A stretch of DNA of 15,495 nt from Selenomonadales bacterium (GCA_003150515.1 QALW01000031.1:1-15495), one strand, 5' to 3'; counted from the first letter of the stretch, positions 1 through 7,320 are shown. Notes: generated by a model not told the origin, from the sequence alone. Numbers and translations are program-made.

Positions 1-71
1 AACGTTTGCGGCCTACGGCCGCCGGCCGGGCTTCGCCCGGCCGAGGCAGGCGCAAGCGCCTGCCAAACGTT
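1..71. repeat. Three-armed (cloverleaf) palindrome, copy A, cut by window edge
   Basis: Outer stem AACGTTT (1-7) pairs with AAACGTT (65-71) and encloses three hairpins in a row. Arm 1 is GCGGCC (8-13) with GGCCGC (17-22), loop TAC. Arm 2 is CGGCCGGGC (23-31) with GCCCGGCCG (35-43), loop TTC. Arm 3 is GGCAGGCGC (45-53) with GCGCCTGCC (56-64), loop AA. The sequence after 71 (TTGCCCCGCCCC) suggests that the outer stem continues to the left of the window. It has the same design as copies at 3736-3877, 7636-7792 and 10128-10274, and the same arm order as the last of these. Confidence 0.85.
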
Positions 72-101
72 GCCCCGCCCCGGCTTCTATGCGGGCTCGT
101 T

Positions 102-135
102 TTTGCCTGCCCCTTTTAAAAAAGGGGCAGGCAAA
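102..135. repeat. 16-bp perfect hairpin with the GGCAGGC motif
   Basis: The arm at 102-117 (TTTGCCTGCCCCTTTT) pairs perfectly with 120-135 across a two-base AA loop. The stem contains the same GCCTGCC/GGCAGGC motif as one arm of the three-armed palindromes. A smaller hairpin CAAGC/GCTTG (145-149 with 153-157) follows. Neither is followed by a clear T-run on the plus strand, so a terminator role is uncertain. Confidence 0.8.
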
Positions 136-169
136 GCCATAAAGCAAGCAGAGCTTGACGCTCCCCCTC

Positions 170-213
170 GCTTTGGCGCGCCCTCCTTAATATTAAGGAG
201 GGCGCGCCAAAGC
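170..213. repeat. 44-bp perfect palindrome without a loop
   Basis: Bases 170-191 are the exact reverse complement of 192-213, with AATATT at the centre and a GGCGCGCC block in each arm. It lies upstream of the promoter region of the phosphodiester glycosidase gene. It may mark the end of an upstream transcription unit outside the window, but no T-run follows on either side. Confidence 0.85.
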
Positions 214-313
214 TCTATAAAATTCTAAAATTCCGCAATATAATCATCCGGTTAAACCTTACACCGCTGCAACAAACTAACAATTTCTCTTTTAACCCAA
301 TAATAATCTAATA

Positions 314-345
314 TTGCCTTGCGCTTTAGGGAAAAATGTTATAGA
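314..345 (+). promoter_or_regulatory. Possible promoter of the envelope cluster
   Basis: The AT-rich stretch 214-425 has an extended -10 (TG at 337-338, TATAGA at 340-345). The possible -35 boxes are not well spaced: TTGCCT (314-319) is 20 bases away and TTGCGC (319-324) is 15 bases away. An extended -10 can tolerate a poor -35. No other clear signal is seen between 214 and 410 except a short GCCGG/CCGGC hairpin near 367-379. Confidence 0.4.
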
Positions 346-425
346 ATTAAATATCGAGATATCAGGCCGGCGCCCGGCTCTCTTTATACTTTTTTTAACA
401 CCATCCCGACGGAGGTAACTTAAGC

Positions 426-1436
426 TTGAACCATTCTGACAACCCAACAAACATCATACCCAAAATATTGTGTATCGCACTTATTATAGTAGTGGGATTA
501 CTGTGCATCTCATCCGCTCAGGGCTCGATAGGAGAGCTGCTAAACGCCGGCGGAACTCACGCGGCTCCCACTTTGCCCATAAATATTCCTACCGTCCGTC
601 CCACTCCTTCATACACATCCCCCAACGGGCAGAGCGCCTCGGCCGGAGAAACCCCAACGCCCTCTCCTACAGCCACGGCGCGCCCCGTTCTCGGCCAGCT
701 TGCGCATAACGGCGCAGCCGAGGAAATAGCCCACCATACGGACAGCGAGCTGGAATTCATCATAACTCGGGTAACCCGCGAGAAACTCGTATACTACACA
801 GTAGAACTGGCGCTGACCAGCCCGTATCAGCTTCTTACCGCTTTTGCAGGCAATAGAATAACCAACAGGGACTACACCAGCAATATCGCCCAGAGCAACG
901 ACGCCCTTCTGGCTATAAACGGCGATTTCTGCGGCTATAATTCAAACGGCATAATTATCCGCAACGGCATTCTTTACCGGGATACGGCAAGCACCCGCAG
1001 CCTGGCCGTTTATGACAGCAGCGGAAACTTCTCTTATATTCCCGAAAAGGACGCCGACGCCCAGGCGCTTATAGACGCGGGAGTATTCCACACCTTTTCC
1101 TTCGGCCCCGTGCTGGTGGAAAATTCTCAGGCCACAAGCGACGAGGTCATAGAAGAGCATTTTCTCTCCCACCGCGTGCGCGAGCCGCGGACGGCCATAG
1201 GCCAGCTAGGCCCATTGCATTACCTCATACTGGTAGTAGACGGCAGGCAGGACGCCTCCCAGGGCATGCTCTTTTCCGAGCTTCAGGACACCTTTGTCTC
1301 ATATGGCGTAATCTCCGCCTATAATTTGGACGGGGGCGGTTCGTCCACCCTCTATTATAACGGAGAGGTCATTAATTCTCCCTGCGTGGAAGGGGAAAGA
1401 AAGGTAAGCGACATTATATTTTTTAAAGGCGCATAA
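426..1436 (+). CDS. Membrane-anchored phosphodiester glycosidase family protein (NAGPA domain)
   Basis: Predicted 336-residue extracytoplasmic enzyme of the phosphodiester glycosidase (NAGPA) family, whose members cleave sugar phosphodiesters. In bacteria they are often annotated as exopolysaccharide-related. Residues 12-32 form an uncleaved-looking signal anchor. Residues 47-88 are a Pro/Thr/Ser-rich spacer. The catalytic domain follows at about 105-336, with the family marks INGDF (165-168 region), FGPVLVE (227-232), VVDGRQ (270-275) and NLDGGGSSTL (300-309). The start is TTG, chosen because GGAGG (411-415) lies 10 bases upstream and no ATG precedes the signal anchor in frame. It is first in a same-strand run with a glycosyltransferase and an Lgt-like gene, which fits envelope work. 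The substrate cannot be read from the sequence. Confidence 0.85.
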   Translation: MNHSDNPTNIIPKILCIALIIVVGLLCISSAQGSIGELLNAGGTHAAPTLPINIPTVRPTPSYTSPNGQSASAGETPTPSPTATARPVLGQLAHNGAAEEIAHHTDSELEFIITRVTREKLVYYTVELALTSPYQLLTAFAGNRITNRDYTSNIAQSNDALLAINGDFCGYNSNGIIIRNGILYRDTASTRSLAVYDSSGNFSYIPEKDADAQALIDAGVFHTFSFGPVLVENSQATSDEVIEEHFLSHRVREPRTAIGQLGPLHYLILVVDGRQDASQGMLFSELQDTFVSYGVISAYNLDGGGSSTLYYNGEVINSPCVEGERKVSDIIFFKGA

Positions 1437-1547
1437 ATTTGATTATCCCGCCCGCCTCCGGGCGCACGCTCCCAGCCGAACAAAAGCTTCCCTTTAAGCG
1501 GCCTCAGCCGCCCCAAAGAGAAGATAAAACACAAAGGAAAGGCCCAA

Positions 1548-2630
1548 ATGAACCAATATTTTATTCTCATACCTGCATATAAGCCCAATAAAAGCATGCT
1601 CCCCTTTTTAGAGGAGCTTAAAACGCTTGACGCCCGCATACTCGTAGTCAACGACGGCAGCGGGCCCCAATATGCGGATATTTTCAGACGCACCCGTCAA
1701 ATGGGAATAGATGTAATAGAGCACGCCGTCAATCAGGGCAAGGGGCGCGCGCTTAAAACCGGCCTGAACAGCATACTTCTCAATTGCCCAAACGCCGGCG
1801 GAGTGGTAACGGCCGACTGCGACGGGCAGCACCTCGTTAAAGACATAAAACGCGTCCTCCAGGCGCTTAGGGAAAATCCCGGCGTTTTAATTACGGGCGG
1901 ACGCGAGCTGCGCCAAAACGTGCCCTTCCGCTCGCGGCTGGGCAACGGCATAATGCGCTTTTTATTCTCCCTGGCCTCAGGCACAAAGCTAAGAGATACC
2001 CAAACCGGCCTGCGCGGACTGCCCGGCAGCCTGCTGCGTCCCTTATGCACCCTCTCGGGAGAAAAATACGAATATGAAATGAATATGCTGCTCATTATGC
2101 GCGAATGGCAGATTCCCATAAAGGAAATTACAATAGAGACAGTTTATATCGACAATAACAGCGGCTCGCATTTTAATACTTTTAAGGATTCCATACGCAT
2201 AGGCAAGCGTATTTTCGCTTTTTTGTTTTCCTCTATAAGCGCCTTTGTGCTGGATTACGCCATATATTGGCTGCTGGTCAGCGTAGTGCTTATCCCCTGG
2301 GTATGGCTCTGCTCCGCCCTGGCCAGAATATGCAGCTCTATATATAACTACTTTGTAAATAAAAACCTCGTGTTCAAGCATATCTCGGACAGGACGACGC
2401 TGATTAAATATTTCGCGCTCTGCCTCTTCGTGCTTATTGCCAACGCCGCGCTGGCCGATTTGCTCTCCTACGTTATGCCCTCATCCGTCTCGAGGCTGCC
2501 CGGCGACGTGCTGTTTTTTATAATTAACTATTACGCCCAGCGGGATTTCGTTTTCAAATCCCCTAAAAATAAAAACGCCGGGCCGTCAGACAATAATAAG
2601 AACGCCGAGCCGCTTGAACCAAAAGAATAA
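1548..2630 (+). CDS. GT2 glycosyltransferase fused to a GtrA-like membrane domain
   Basis: A 360-residue fusion. Residues 1-215 are a family 2 glycosyltransferase: LIPAYKP near the N-terminus, the nucleotide-binding NDGS (35-38), the acidic metal-binding TADCDGQH (88-95) and RDTQTGLRG (149-157), a motif typical of polyprenyl-phosphate sugar synthases of the DPM1/GtrB type. Residues 222-337 form a GtrA-like domain with four hydrophobic segments, ending in NYYAQRDFVFK. In known systems GtrB charges undecaprenyl phosphate with a sugar and GtrA helps move it across the membrane; having both in one chain suggests coupled synthesis and flipping. The ATG has an AAAGGAAAGG ribosome site (1533-1542). 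The 111-base gap from the upstream gene has two small hairpins (1449-1464 and 1499-1512) but no convincing terminator, so cotranscription is likely. The final 20 residues are polar and probably disordered. Confidence 0.88.
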   Translation: MNQYFILIPAYKPNKSMLPFLEELKTLDARILVVNDGSGPQYADIFRRTRQMGIDVIEHAVNQGKGRALKTGLNSILLNCPNAGGVVTADCDGQHLVKDIKRVLQALRENPGVLITGGRELRQNVPFRSRLGNGIMRFLFSLASGTKLRDTQTGLRGLPGSLLRPLCTLSGEKYEYEMNMLLIMREWQIPIKEITIETVYIDNNSGSHFNTFKDSIRIGKRIFAFLFSSISAFVLDYAIYWLLVSVVLIPWVWLCSALARICSSIYNYFVNKNLVFKHISDRTTLIKYFALCLFVLIANAALADLLSYVMPSSVSRLPGDVLFFIINYYAQRDFVFKSPKNKNAGPSDNNKNAEPLEPKE

Positions 2631-2659
2631 AGTCGGGCTTATTTTAACATTAAATAAAA

Positions 2660-2711
2660 GCCTGCCGGCGCCTTCAGTGCCTTTTAAGCGCCCAATAGGC
2701 AGCAGGCAGGC
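2660..2711. repeat. Leader hairpin carrying GCCTGCC/GGCAGGC
   Basis: GCCTGCC (2660-2666) pairs with GGCAGGC (2705-2711) around an inner GGCGC/GCGCC pair (2667-2671 with 2688-2692). It lies between the glycosyltransferase and Lgt-like genes and has no T-run, so it is not an obvious terminator. The stem motif matches one arm of the three-armed palindromes, so it could be a remnant or relative of that family. Confidence 0.45.
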
Positions 2712-2746
2712 CTAAAATATACGAAAGGGACGCTCATAAGGTAAAT

Positions 2747-3706
2747 ATGAATCCGCTCTTCTTTGAATTTCTGGGTATAAAAATTTATTACAGCAATATC
2801 ATGATTATTCTCGGCCTTTTTGCTATGCTGGCCGTCTCCCTGGCCATGGCCAAGCAAAAGAAGCTGGAACAAAATTACATATATATCTTCGGCTGCGTCG
2901 CTTTGCCCCTCGGGCTGCTCCTGGCCAGAGCGTTTTACATTATATTCAATCCCCAGCTTTTCGCAGGAGGAGCCCAGCCTTTCTCCCTAAGCGAAGGAGG
3001 CTTTTCCCTCTTCGGCGCTTTTGCCGGCGCCGTTATAGCAGCTTATGCCGTGGGGCGCAAATCGGGCAATTTTTTAAAGCTGTGCGACTGCCTCGCGCCC
3101 GGAGCCGCGCTTTGCATAAGCATAGGCCGCTGGAGTAATTTTTTCAACTGCGAATGCCTGGGCATGGAAGTTTCCTCGTCCAAGCTACATTTCTTTCCGC
3201 TGGCGGTATATTCGCCGGTAGCTGAAAAATGGCATTTTCCCGTTTTCTTCTTGGAAAGCCTGATTTGCCTGGGCATATTTATTTTCCTGCTCATTGCCTC
3301 GGCCTCCTTCAAGCGCAAAGGCGCGCTTACCTTTTTCTTCTTCACCCTATATTGCTCCGCCCGCGCCTTTATGGAATCCATGCGGGAGGACAGCATGTAT
3401 CTGGGCTTTGTGCGCGTTTCCCAGGTAATGAGCGCTCTTATTCTGGCCGGGCTGTTTATATACGCCGTAGTGCTTTCTCTGCGCGCAGGAGGCAGCCGCT
3501 TCCCGACATATCTAACCATACTTATATTCATATGCGCGCTTGTACGCGCCTTTACGGCGGAATTTTATATGGGCGCGAACAGCCGGGCGAGAAATTTAGT
3601 ATTTCTGATTGTTTCCCTGCTGGTTATGGGCGCATGCACTATGTTCCTGTATATAAGGCAGTATAATTTAAGGAGAAGAAAAAGAAGGCGCCGCCGCGCA
3701 GCCTGA
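2747..3706 (+). CDS. lgt: Divergent prolipoprotein diacylglyceryl transferase (Lgt) family membrane protein
   Basis: A 319-residue multi-spanning protein of the Lgt family, which transfers diacylglycerol from phosphatidylglycerol to the lipobox cysteine of prolipoproteins. The Lgt signature is recognisable at 127-136 as GRWSNFFNCE, keeping the Arg, Asn and Glu of the usual GRIGNFxNxE. The late R-x3-E-x2-R pattern is present (R206, E210, R213) followed by the usual Gln (Q226). However, the position usually held by His (E. coli H103, in a GG-x-x-[HY]-G context) is Phe89 here (GGFSLFG), and the normal HPxxLYE region reads FPVFFLESL. Two extra membrane segments (about 253-273 and 283-303) and a strongly basic tail extend the C-terminus past the usual end. 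It may be an active but divergent Lgt or a paralogue with another lipid-related role. Ribosome site AAGG (2738-2741) is modest. Confidence 0.75.
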   Translation: MNPLFFEFLGIKIYYSNIMIILGLFAMLAVSLAMAKQKKLEQNYIYIFGCVALPLGLLLARAFYIIFNPQLFAGGAQPFSLSEGGFSLFGAFAGAVIAAYAVGRKSGNFLKLCDCLAPGAALCISIGRWSNFFNCECLGMEVSSSKLHFFPLAVYSPVAEKWHFPVFFLESLICLGIFIFLLIASASFKRKGALTFFFFTLYCSARAFMESMREDSMYLGFVRVSQVMSALILAGLFIYAVVLSLRAGGSRFPTYLTILIFICALVRAFTAEFYMGANSRARNLVFLIVSLLVMGACTMFLYIRQYNLRRRKRRRRRAA

Positions 3707-3735
3707 AAAATACGTTTCTTTTATTAAGGCGCGGA

Positions 3736-3877
3736 ATTAAACAAAGGCGGGAATAGGCAGGGGGGCGGGCGTTTGGCAGGCTTTAAGCCTGCCCGGCCGG
3801 GAGCCGCAGGCTCCCGGCGGCGGCCGGTTACGGCCGCAAACGCCCGCCCCCCCTGCCTATTCCCGCCTTTGTTTAAT
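3736..3877. repeat. Three-armed (cloverleaf) palindrome, copy B
   Basis: An outer stem of about 39 bp (3736-3774 with 3838-3877, one bulged base in the G/C run) opens into three hairpins. Arm 1 is GGCAGGCTT (3775-3783) with AAGCCTGCC (3785-3793). Arm 2 is CCGGGAGCC (3797-3805) with GGCTCCCGG (3809-3817), loop GCA. Arm 3 is GCGGCCG (3820-3826) with CGGCCGC (3831-3837), loop GTTA. The arm order is the reverse of copies A and C, so this copy is inverted. It sits between two convergent genes, downstream of the Lgt-like gene. Confidence 0.92.
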
Positions 3878-3899
3878 CAACCGGCCCCAAAATAAAAAA

Positions 3900-3944
3900 G
3901 GCCGCTGCCGTTAAGCCGAAAAAATCGGCTTAACGGCAGCGGCC
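3900..3944 (-). terminator. Rho-independent terminator of the lipoprotein gene
   Basis: A perfect 20-bp stem (3900-3919 with 3925-3944) with an AAAAA loop. Read on the minus strand it is followed by TTTTTTATTTT (complement of 3889-3899). It lies just downstream of the lipoprotein stop codon. On the plus strand the T-run after the stem is poor, so it mainly serves the minus strand. Confidence 0.85.
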
Positions 3945-3957
3945 AAAAATTTTAAAA

Positions 3958-4494
3958 TTACCAGCCGCTTGTATAAGGCACTACGGTAGAATCATCATAG
4001 GCTATTAAAATATATTCCCCGCCGCTGATTTTAAAATCAGAGCAGATTATATATCCGTAATTGCCCGTTATAACCTCCACCTGCACGGTTAAATCCGCGC
4101 TGGAAGAATTAAGATTGGAATCATCCTGATAGGCCACTACCAGCCCCTTATTCATCTGTTCTACCGTCTTGGCCTTATGCCCGTCCGTATCTATGGCTAT
4201 ATCATATAATTCAAGCGCCGCCAAAAGCTTTTGAATTTCAGAGGGCTGCAAAGGCACGTTAGTGTTAAAATTAAAGGAGATAAATTCAGGCAGAGATTTG
4301 CGATGCTGGTCTATAACCAGATTGACGGCCAAATCAGTAGCCTTGATATATGCGCCTAAAATCCCCGAATTTTCCGGAACCTCAGCATATTTGCCCGTAA
4401 GCCTGTGCGCAGGCAGACTGATTTGCTTGGGCGCGCAGCCTAAAAGAGACGCCGCTATCAGCAGCACGGATATAATAACTGTAAACTTTTTCAT
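3958..4494 (-). CDS. Lipoprotein of unknown function
   Basis: A 178-residue protein with a classic lipoprotein signal: MKK start, hydrophobic residues 4-18 and lipobox LLGC (17-20), so Cys20 should be lipidated and the mature chain held outside the membrane. I do not recognise the mature domain (21-178). It is soluble-looking, with a predicted helix near 100-115 (PSEIQKLLAALELYD), several beta-like stretches toward the C-terminus and no further membrane segment. The GGGAGGTT ribosome site (complement of 4501-4508) is well placed for this ATG. The gene is monocistronic, with its own promoter at 4591-4619 and terminator at 3900-3944, and is divergent from the membrane-protein operon. Confidence 0.8.
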   Translation of the reverse strand: MKKFTVIISVLLIAASLLGCAPKQISLPAHRLTGKYAEVPENSGILGAYIKATDLAVNLVIDQHRKSLPEFISFNFNTNVPLQPSEIQKLLAALELYDIAIDTDGHKAKTVEQMNKGLVVAYQDDSNLNSSSADLTVQVEVITGNYGYIICSDFKISGGEYILIAYDDSTVVPYTSGW

Positions 4495-4590
4495 TCCTCT
4501 AACCTCCCAGCGCCCGGCCGGGCCTCTTTAAGCCCTTTTCCTTCCGGCCGCCCCTCAGCTTAAAAGCTATAGCGCAGTCCTGTTTTTATA

Positions 4591-4619
4591 ATTATAGCAT
4601 AAATAAAAATTAAAATCAA
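4591..4619 (-). promoter_or_regulatory. Sigma-A promoter of the lipoprotein gene
   Basis: On the minus strand, TTGATT (-35, complement of 4614-4619) and a perfect TATAAT (-10, complement of 4591-4596) are 17 bases apart. The predicted transcript starts about 90 bases before the ATG. Confidence 0.8.
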
Positions 4620-4628
4620 TTTTGTACG

Positions 4629-4657
4629 TTGCGTAATTTCCAATAAAATAGTATAAT
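4629..4657 (+). promoter_or_regulatory. Sigma-A promoter of the membrane protein-thioesterase-DUF2156 operon
   Basis: TTGCGT (4629-4634) and a perfect TATAAT (4652-4657) with a 17-base spacer. Its -35 is only nine bases from the -35 of the divergent lipoprotein promoter. The leader to the ATG at 4756 is about 90 bases and has a weak GCCCG...CGGGC hairpin near 4691-4719. Confidence 0.8.
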
Positions 4658-4755
4658 TATTTCAAAATAAGGATTTTTAATCGTCCGCAAGCCCGTTATC
4701 CTCCTTTTAAAGGGCGGGCATAGGACTATTCAACTAATCAGACAGAGGTAAAAAT

Positions 4756-5982
4756 ATGCAAAATTCCACTCCCGCACAACAGCCCAGGCCAAAGCTCACC
4801 ATAATGTATTTTACTAAAATCGCTTTAGAGCAGCTCAAGGGAAAAATTCCTGTAATACTTTTGGTGCTGGCTCTGCTTGCGCTGCCCGCCGCTCTGGTAA
4901 ACGCCTACAGCGCCGGCAATATGCTTTCAAGCGTCAGCCGGCTTTTGGAAAGATACGACCTTTCCTCCCCCGAAAGCGCGCAGGCCTTCCTGCTCGCTTT
5001 AAGCGACGCCCAAGCTGTTACGGGCTTTGCGGACATAGCCCTTTGGTTTATCTCCCAGCTTCTTTCCTGCGCCGTGATAACGGCGGCCGCAGTATTTATA
5101 TATGAAGCGGTTAATAAGGACGTGCCCTTTGATGAAGTTAAGGCGCGCATGCCCGTTACGCTGCTCAAGCGCTCCGTCTGGGTGCTCATTATAAGCATAT
5201 TCGTCTCCTTCCTTATGAGCATGCTGGGAACGTATATAACCTATCTGGCCCTCCTCTGCGCCGCAATGATCGGAGGCACGCCGGGAATTATCATCTCGGC
5301 AGCGGTATTTTTGCTTGCGCTCTGGCTGACGACCGCCTTTATAAACCTGTTTATGATTAACATGCGCACAGCCGTGGCGGTAAACCGCGCCCGTCTCCTC
5401 TTTTCAGTCACTTATGTGAGCACCATTCTCAGAGGACGGTATAAAAAATCGCTGCCCGTATATATTGCCGCGCTGGGCTGCCGCTTTTTGCTGACCATAT
5501 TGCTGGCCGCCGGCGCATATTGCATTATTCCTCTGGAAGGAGGCTCGGGCTATATAACCCTGTTTGTCTATTTCTTCCTTTCCCTGCTTATTGACGGGCT
5601 GTTTTCCGCCTTTTATGCAATCAATTTCTTCAAACTGGAGATTACCGGCCAAAAGCAGCTTATAAAGCTTCAAGCGGCGCTTATGAAAAAATACGAGGCG
5701 GCTTTGCGCAAGGCGGGCCAGCTCCCTCCCAAAAAAGAGCCCTCTGATAATAACAGAAGCGCTTCCGTTCCCCGGGAAAATCCGGACGCTCCGCCCCAGC
5801 CGCAGGAGGGCGTTTCCCAGCAAGATTCCCAATCGGATAACCCCGCGCAGGAGGAGGCTTCCCGGCAAAATCCCCCATCTGAAACCCCCGCGCAGGAGGA
5901 AAACGCCCCCTCCGGCAGCCCTGAAGGCTCAGACGCGGAATGCTCAGACGACAAATCCCCCCAAGGAAAAAAGGAGGAATAA
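4756..5982 (+). CDS. Six-span membrane protein with a disordered acidic C-terminal tail
   Basis: A 408-residue protein of unknown function. Hydrophobic segments are at about 31-53, 94-117, 141-168, 176-200, 232-258 and 264-292, so both ends are likely cytoplasmic (residues 1-30 are polar and basic). Residues 300-323 are a charged helix. Residues 324-408 are low-complexity, rich in Pro, Gln, Glu, Ser and Asn, and contain a 15-residue unit repeated twice in tandem. The overall shape resembles the multi-span domains of the glycerophosphodiesterase-membrane or DUF975 kind, but no motif settles this. AGAGGT (4744-4749) precedes the ATG by six bases. The stop codon is one base before the thioesterase start, and the thioesterase ribosome site lies inside this gene's last codons, so the two are translationally coupled. 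Confidence 0.75.
   Translation: MQNSTPAQQPRPKLTIMYFTKIALEQLKGKIPVILLVLALLALPAALVNAYSAGNMLSSVSRLLERYDLSSPESAQAFLLALSDAQAVTGFADIALWFISQLLSCAVITAAAVFIYEAVNKDVPFDEVKARMPVTLLKRSVWVLIISIFVSFLMSMLGTYITYLALLCAAMIGGTPGIIISAAVFLLALWLTTAFINLFMINMRTAVAVNRARLLFSVTYVSTILRGRYKKSLPVYIAALGCRFLLTILLAAGAYCIIPLEGGSGYITLFVYFFLSLLIDGLFSAFYAINFFKLEITGQKQLIKLQAALMKKYEAALRKAGQLPPKKEPSDNNRSASVPRENPDAPPQPQEGVSQQDSQSDNPAQEEASRQNPPSETPAQEENAPSGSPEGSDAECSDDKSPQGKKEE
5815..5904 (+). repeat. 45-bp tandem repeat, two units, inside the membrane-protein tail
   Basis: Units 5815-5859 and 5860-5904 encode similar 15-residue blocks (SQQDSQSDNPAQEEA and SRQNPPSETPAQEEN). The 15-base stretch CCCCGCGCAGGAGGA is identical at 5841-5855 and 5886-5900. 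The repeat keeps frame, so expansion or contraction would change tail length without breaking the gene. Confidence 0.8.
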
Positions 5983-5983
5983 T

Positions 5984-6451
5984 ATGGATAAAACTCAAAA
6001 GGAATCAATAACAGAAAATTCATATATAGTATACGCGCCCTGCCTCAACGGCAAGAATACTCTTTTCGGCGGCAAGCTGGCCGAATGGGCGGATACCGTC
6101 GCATCCATAACCGCCCGCAGGCATTGCTCGGGAGAAGTCACTACCGCTCTTATAGACAACATGCGCTATATCGCGCCCATTCCCGTCAATTCCACGCTGG
6201 TATTGCAGGGCCGGGTGACCTATGCGGGCAACACCTCCCTGGAAGTATGCGTAGACGGCTTCATAGAAGAATTTGACGGCTCCCGGTCTTTGGTTATGAG
6301 CTGCGCAATGCTCTTTGTGGGAGTGGATAAAGCGGGGCGGCCGGTTAAAGTGCCCGGGCTGCTGCTGGATGAAGCGGAGGCGGCGCGGGACGGGCTGCCC
6401 GCTCAGCGCAGGCTCCAGGCGCGCGCCCAGCGCCGCCGGGAGGGTTTTTAG
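5984..6451 (+). CDS. Hotdog-fold acyl-CoA thioesterase (YciA/ACOT type)
   Basis: A 155-residue cytoplasmic enzyme predicted to hydrolyse acyl-CoA thioesters. It has the acyl-CoA thioester hydrolase signature: N25-T-L-F-G-G30 followed by W35-A-D37, R45-R-H47, then TALIDNMRYIAPIPVNSTL with the family's D-x-M-x-[FY]-x-x-P pattern, G82-x-T-S-L-E-V, and a final FVxVD-x-x-G-R-P-x-x-VP (111-124). Length is normal for single-hotdog family members, which oligomerise. The last 25 residues are Arg- and Ala-rich and probably flexible. The ribosome site AAGGAGG (5971-5977), seven bases from the ATG, is the strongest in the operon. Placement between a membrane protein and a DUF2156 protein hints at lipid or acyl-chain turnover, but the substrate is unknown. 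Confidence 0.85.
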   Translation: MDKTQKESITENSYIVYAPCLNGKNTLFGGKLAEWADTVASITARRHCSGEVTTALIDNMRYIAPIPVNSTLVLQGRVTYAGNTSLEVCVDGFIEEFDGSRSLVMSCAMLFVGVDKAGRPVKVPGLLLDEAEAARDGLPAQRRLQARAQRRREGF

Positions 6452-6459
6452 GCGCCCTT

Positions 6460-7320
6460 ATGGAAAATCTGCTTAAACAGGCGGGCTTTAAGCCCCTGGG
6501 GAGCCAGGACAGGCCCCTTTATCAAAAATATTTCAACGGGCCTGTTTTGGACCTGTGCTTCAGCGCTCTGACGGCCTATTGGACAGCTATTTTTTACAAG
6601 GAATACAGCGGCTGCCTATGTCTTATTATGCGTGAAGAAGGGCGCTATTTCGCGCTTGCGCCCATGGGACAGGGGAACGCGCGCGAGGCCGTGGCCAAAT
6701 TATGCGAATTATTCTCCCGCGCGGGGCTCAAAGCGCGCTTTGAATATATTCCAGCCGGCAGTCTGGAACTTTTTAAGGATTTCAGACTGGGCTTTGACGC
6801 GCGCTTCAGCGACTGCGTGTTCCCCGCCGAGCAGCTTCTGCGCCTTAGCTGGAAATTCAAGCATAAGACCGCCGACTACAATCATTTTATACGCACCGTG
6901 CCCGGCGCCGCCGTGCATCCGTTTGACAAAGCTCATTTTTCTCTTTTTATTGAAGCGCTCAACGGCTGGTGCTTAAAAAGAGACTGCGCTCAATGCCTGT
7001 TCGGCTGCGAAAAGGACGTTTTGAAAAAATATATTGAGAACGCGCCCTTTAACGGAGCCTGCGGAATCGCCGTCACTGACTGCGGACGTCCTATAGGCTG
7101 CCTGGTGGGCGAGCGTTCAAACCATTATCTCTATTACTGCCTGGGCAAATCTCTCCCCCAGTACAGCGGCCTGAGCGTATATATGTATGTAGAATTTGCG
7201 CGCCGGGAGCCTGCTGAATGGATTAATCTGGGCTCGGACGGAGGCATGGAGGGCATAAGACGCTTTAAGGATAAATTTGCCCCCTATACGCGCCTGGACA
7301 AATACTGGGCCGAACTCTAG
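6460..7320 (+). CDS. DUF2156 (phosphatidylglycerol lysyltransferase C-terminal-like) protein
   Basis: A 286-residue soluble protein of the DUF2156 group, two GNAT-like folds related to the catalytic domain of MprF, which uses aminoacyl-tRNA to modify phosphatidylglycerol. Family features seen are the acidic/aromatic-to-basic motif near 118-146 (DCVFPAEQLLRLSWKFKHK then YNHF) and the C-terminal block NLGSDGGMEGIRRFKDKFAP (257-276). No membrane domain is present, so it is the stand-alone form common in Clostridia. The actual substrate is unproven. The start follows the thioesterase stop by eight bases. Its ribosome site GGGAGGG (6438-6444) is unusually far (15 bases) and lies inside the thioesterase gene, so translation may depend on upstream ribosomes. 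It ends the operon; terminators follow at 7344-7401 and 7437-7472. Confidence 0.8.
   Translation: MENLLKQAGFKPLGSQDRPLYQKYFNGPVLDLCFSALTAYWTAIFYKEYSGCLCLIMREEGRYFALAPMGQGNAREAVAKLCELFSRAGLKARFEYIPAGSLELFKDFRLGFDARFSDCVFPAEQLLRLSWKFKHKTADYNHFIRTVPGAAVHPFDKAHFSLFIEALNGWCLKRDCAQCLFGCEKDVLKKYIENAPFNGACGIAVTDCGRPIGCLVGERSNHYLYYCLGKSLPQYSGLSVYMYVEFARREPAEWINLGSDGGMEGIRRFKDKFAPYTRLDKYWAEL

Noticed and set aside
4664..4755. Riboswitch or attenuator in the leader of the membrane-protein operon
   Set aside because: Only a weak interrupted hairpin is present, with no known riboswitch core and no competing terminator.
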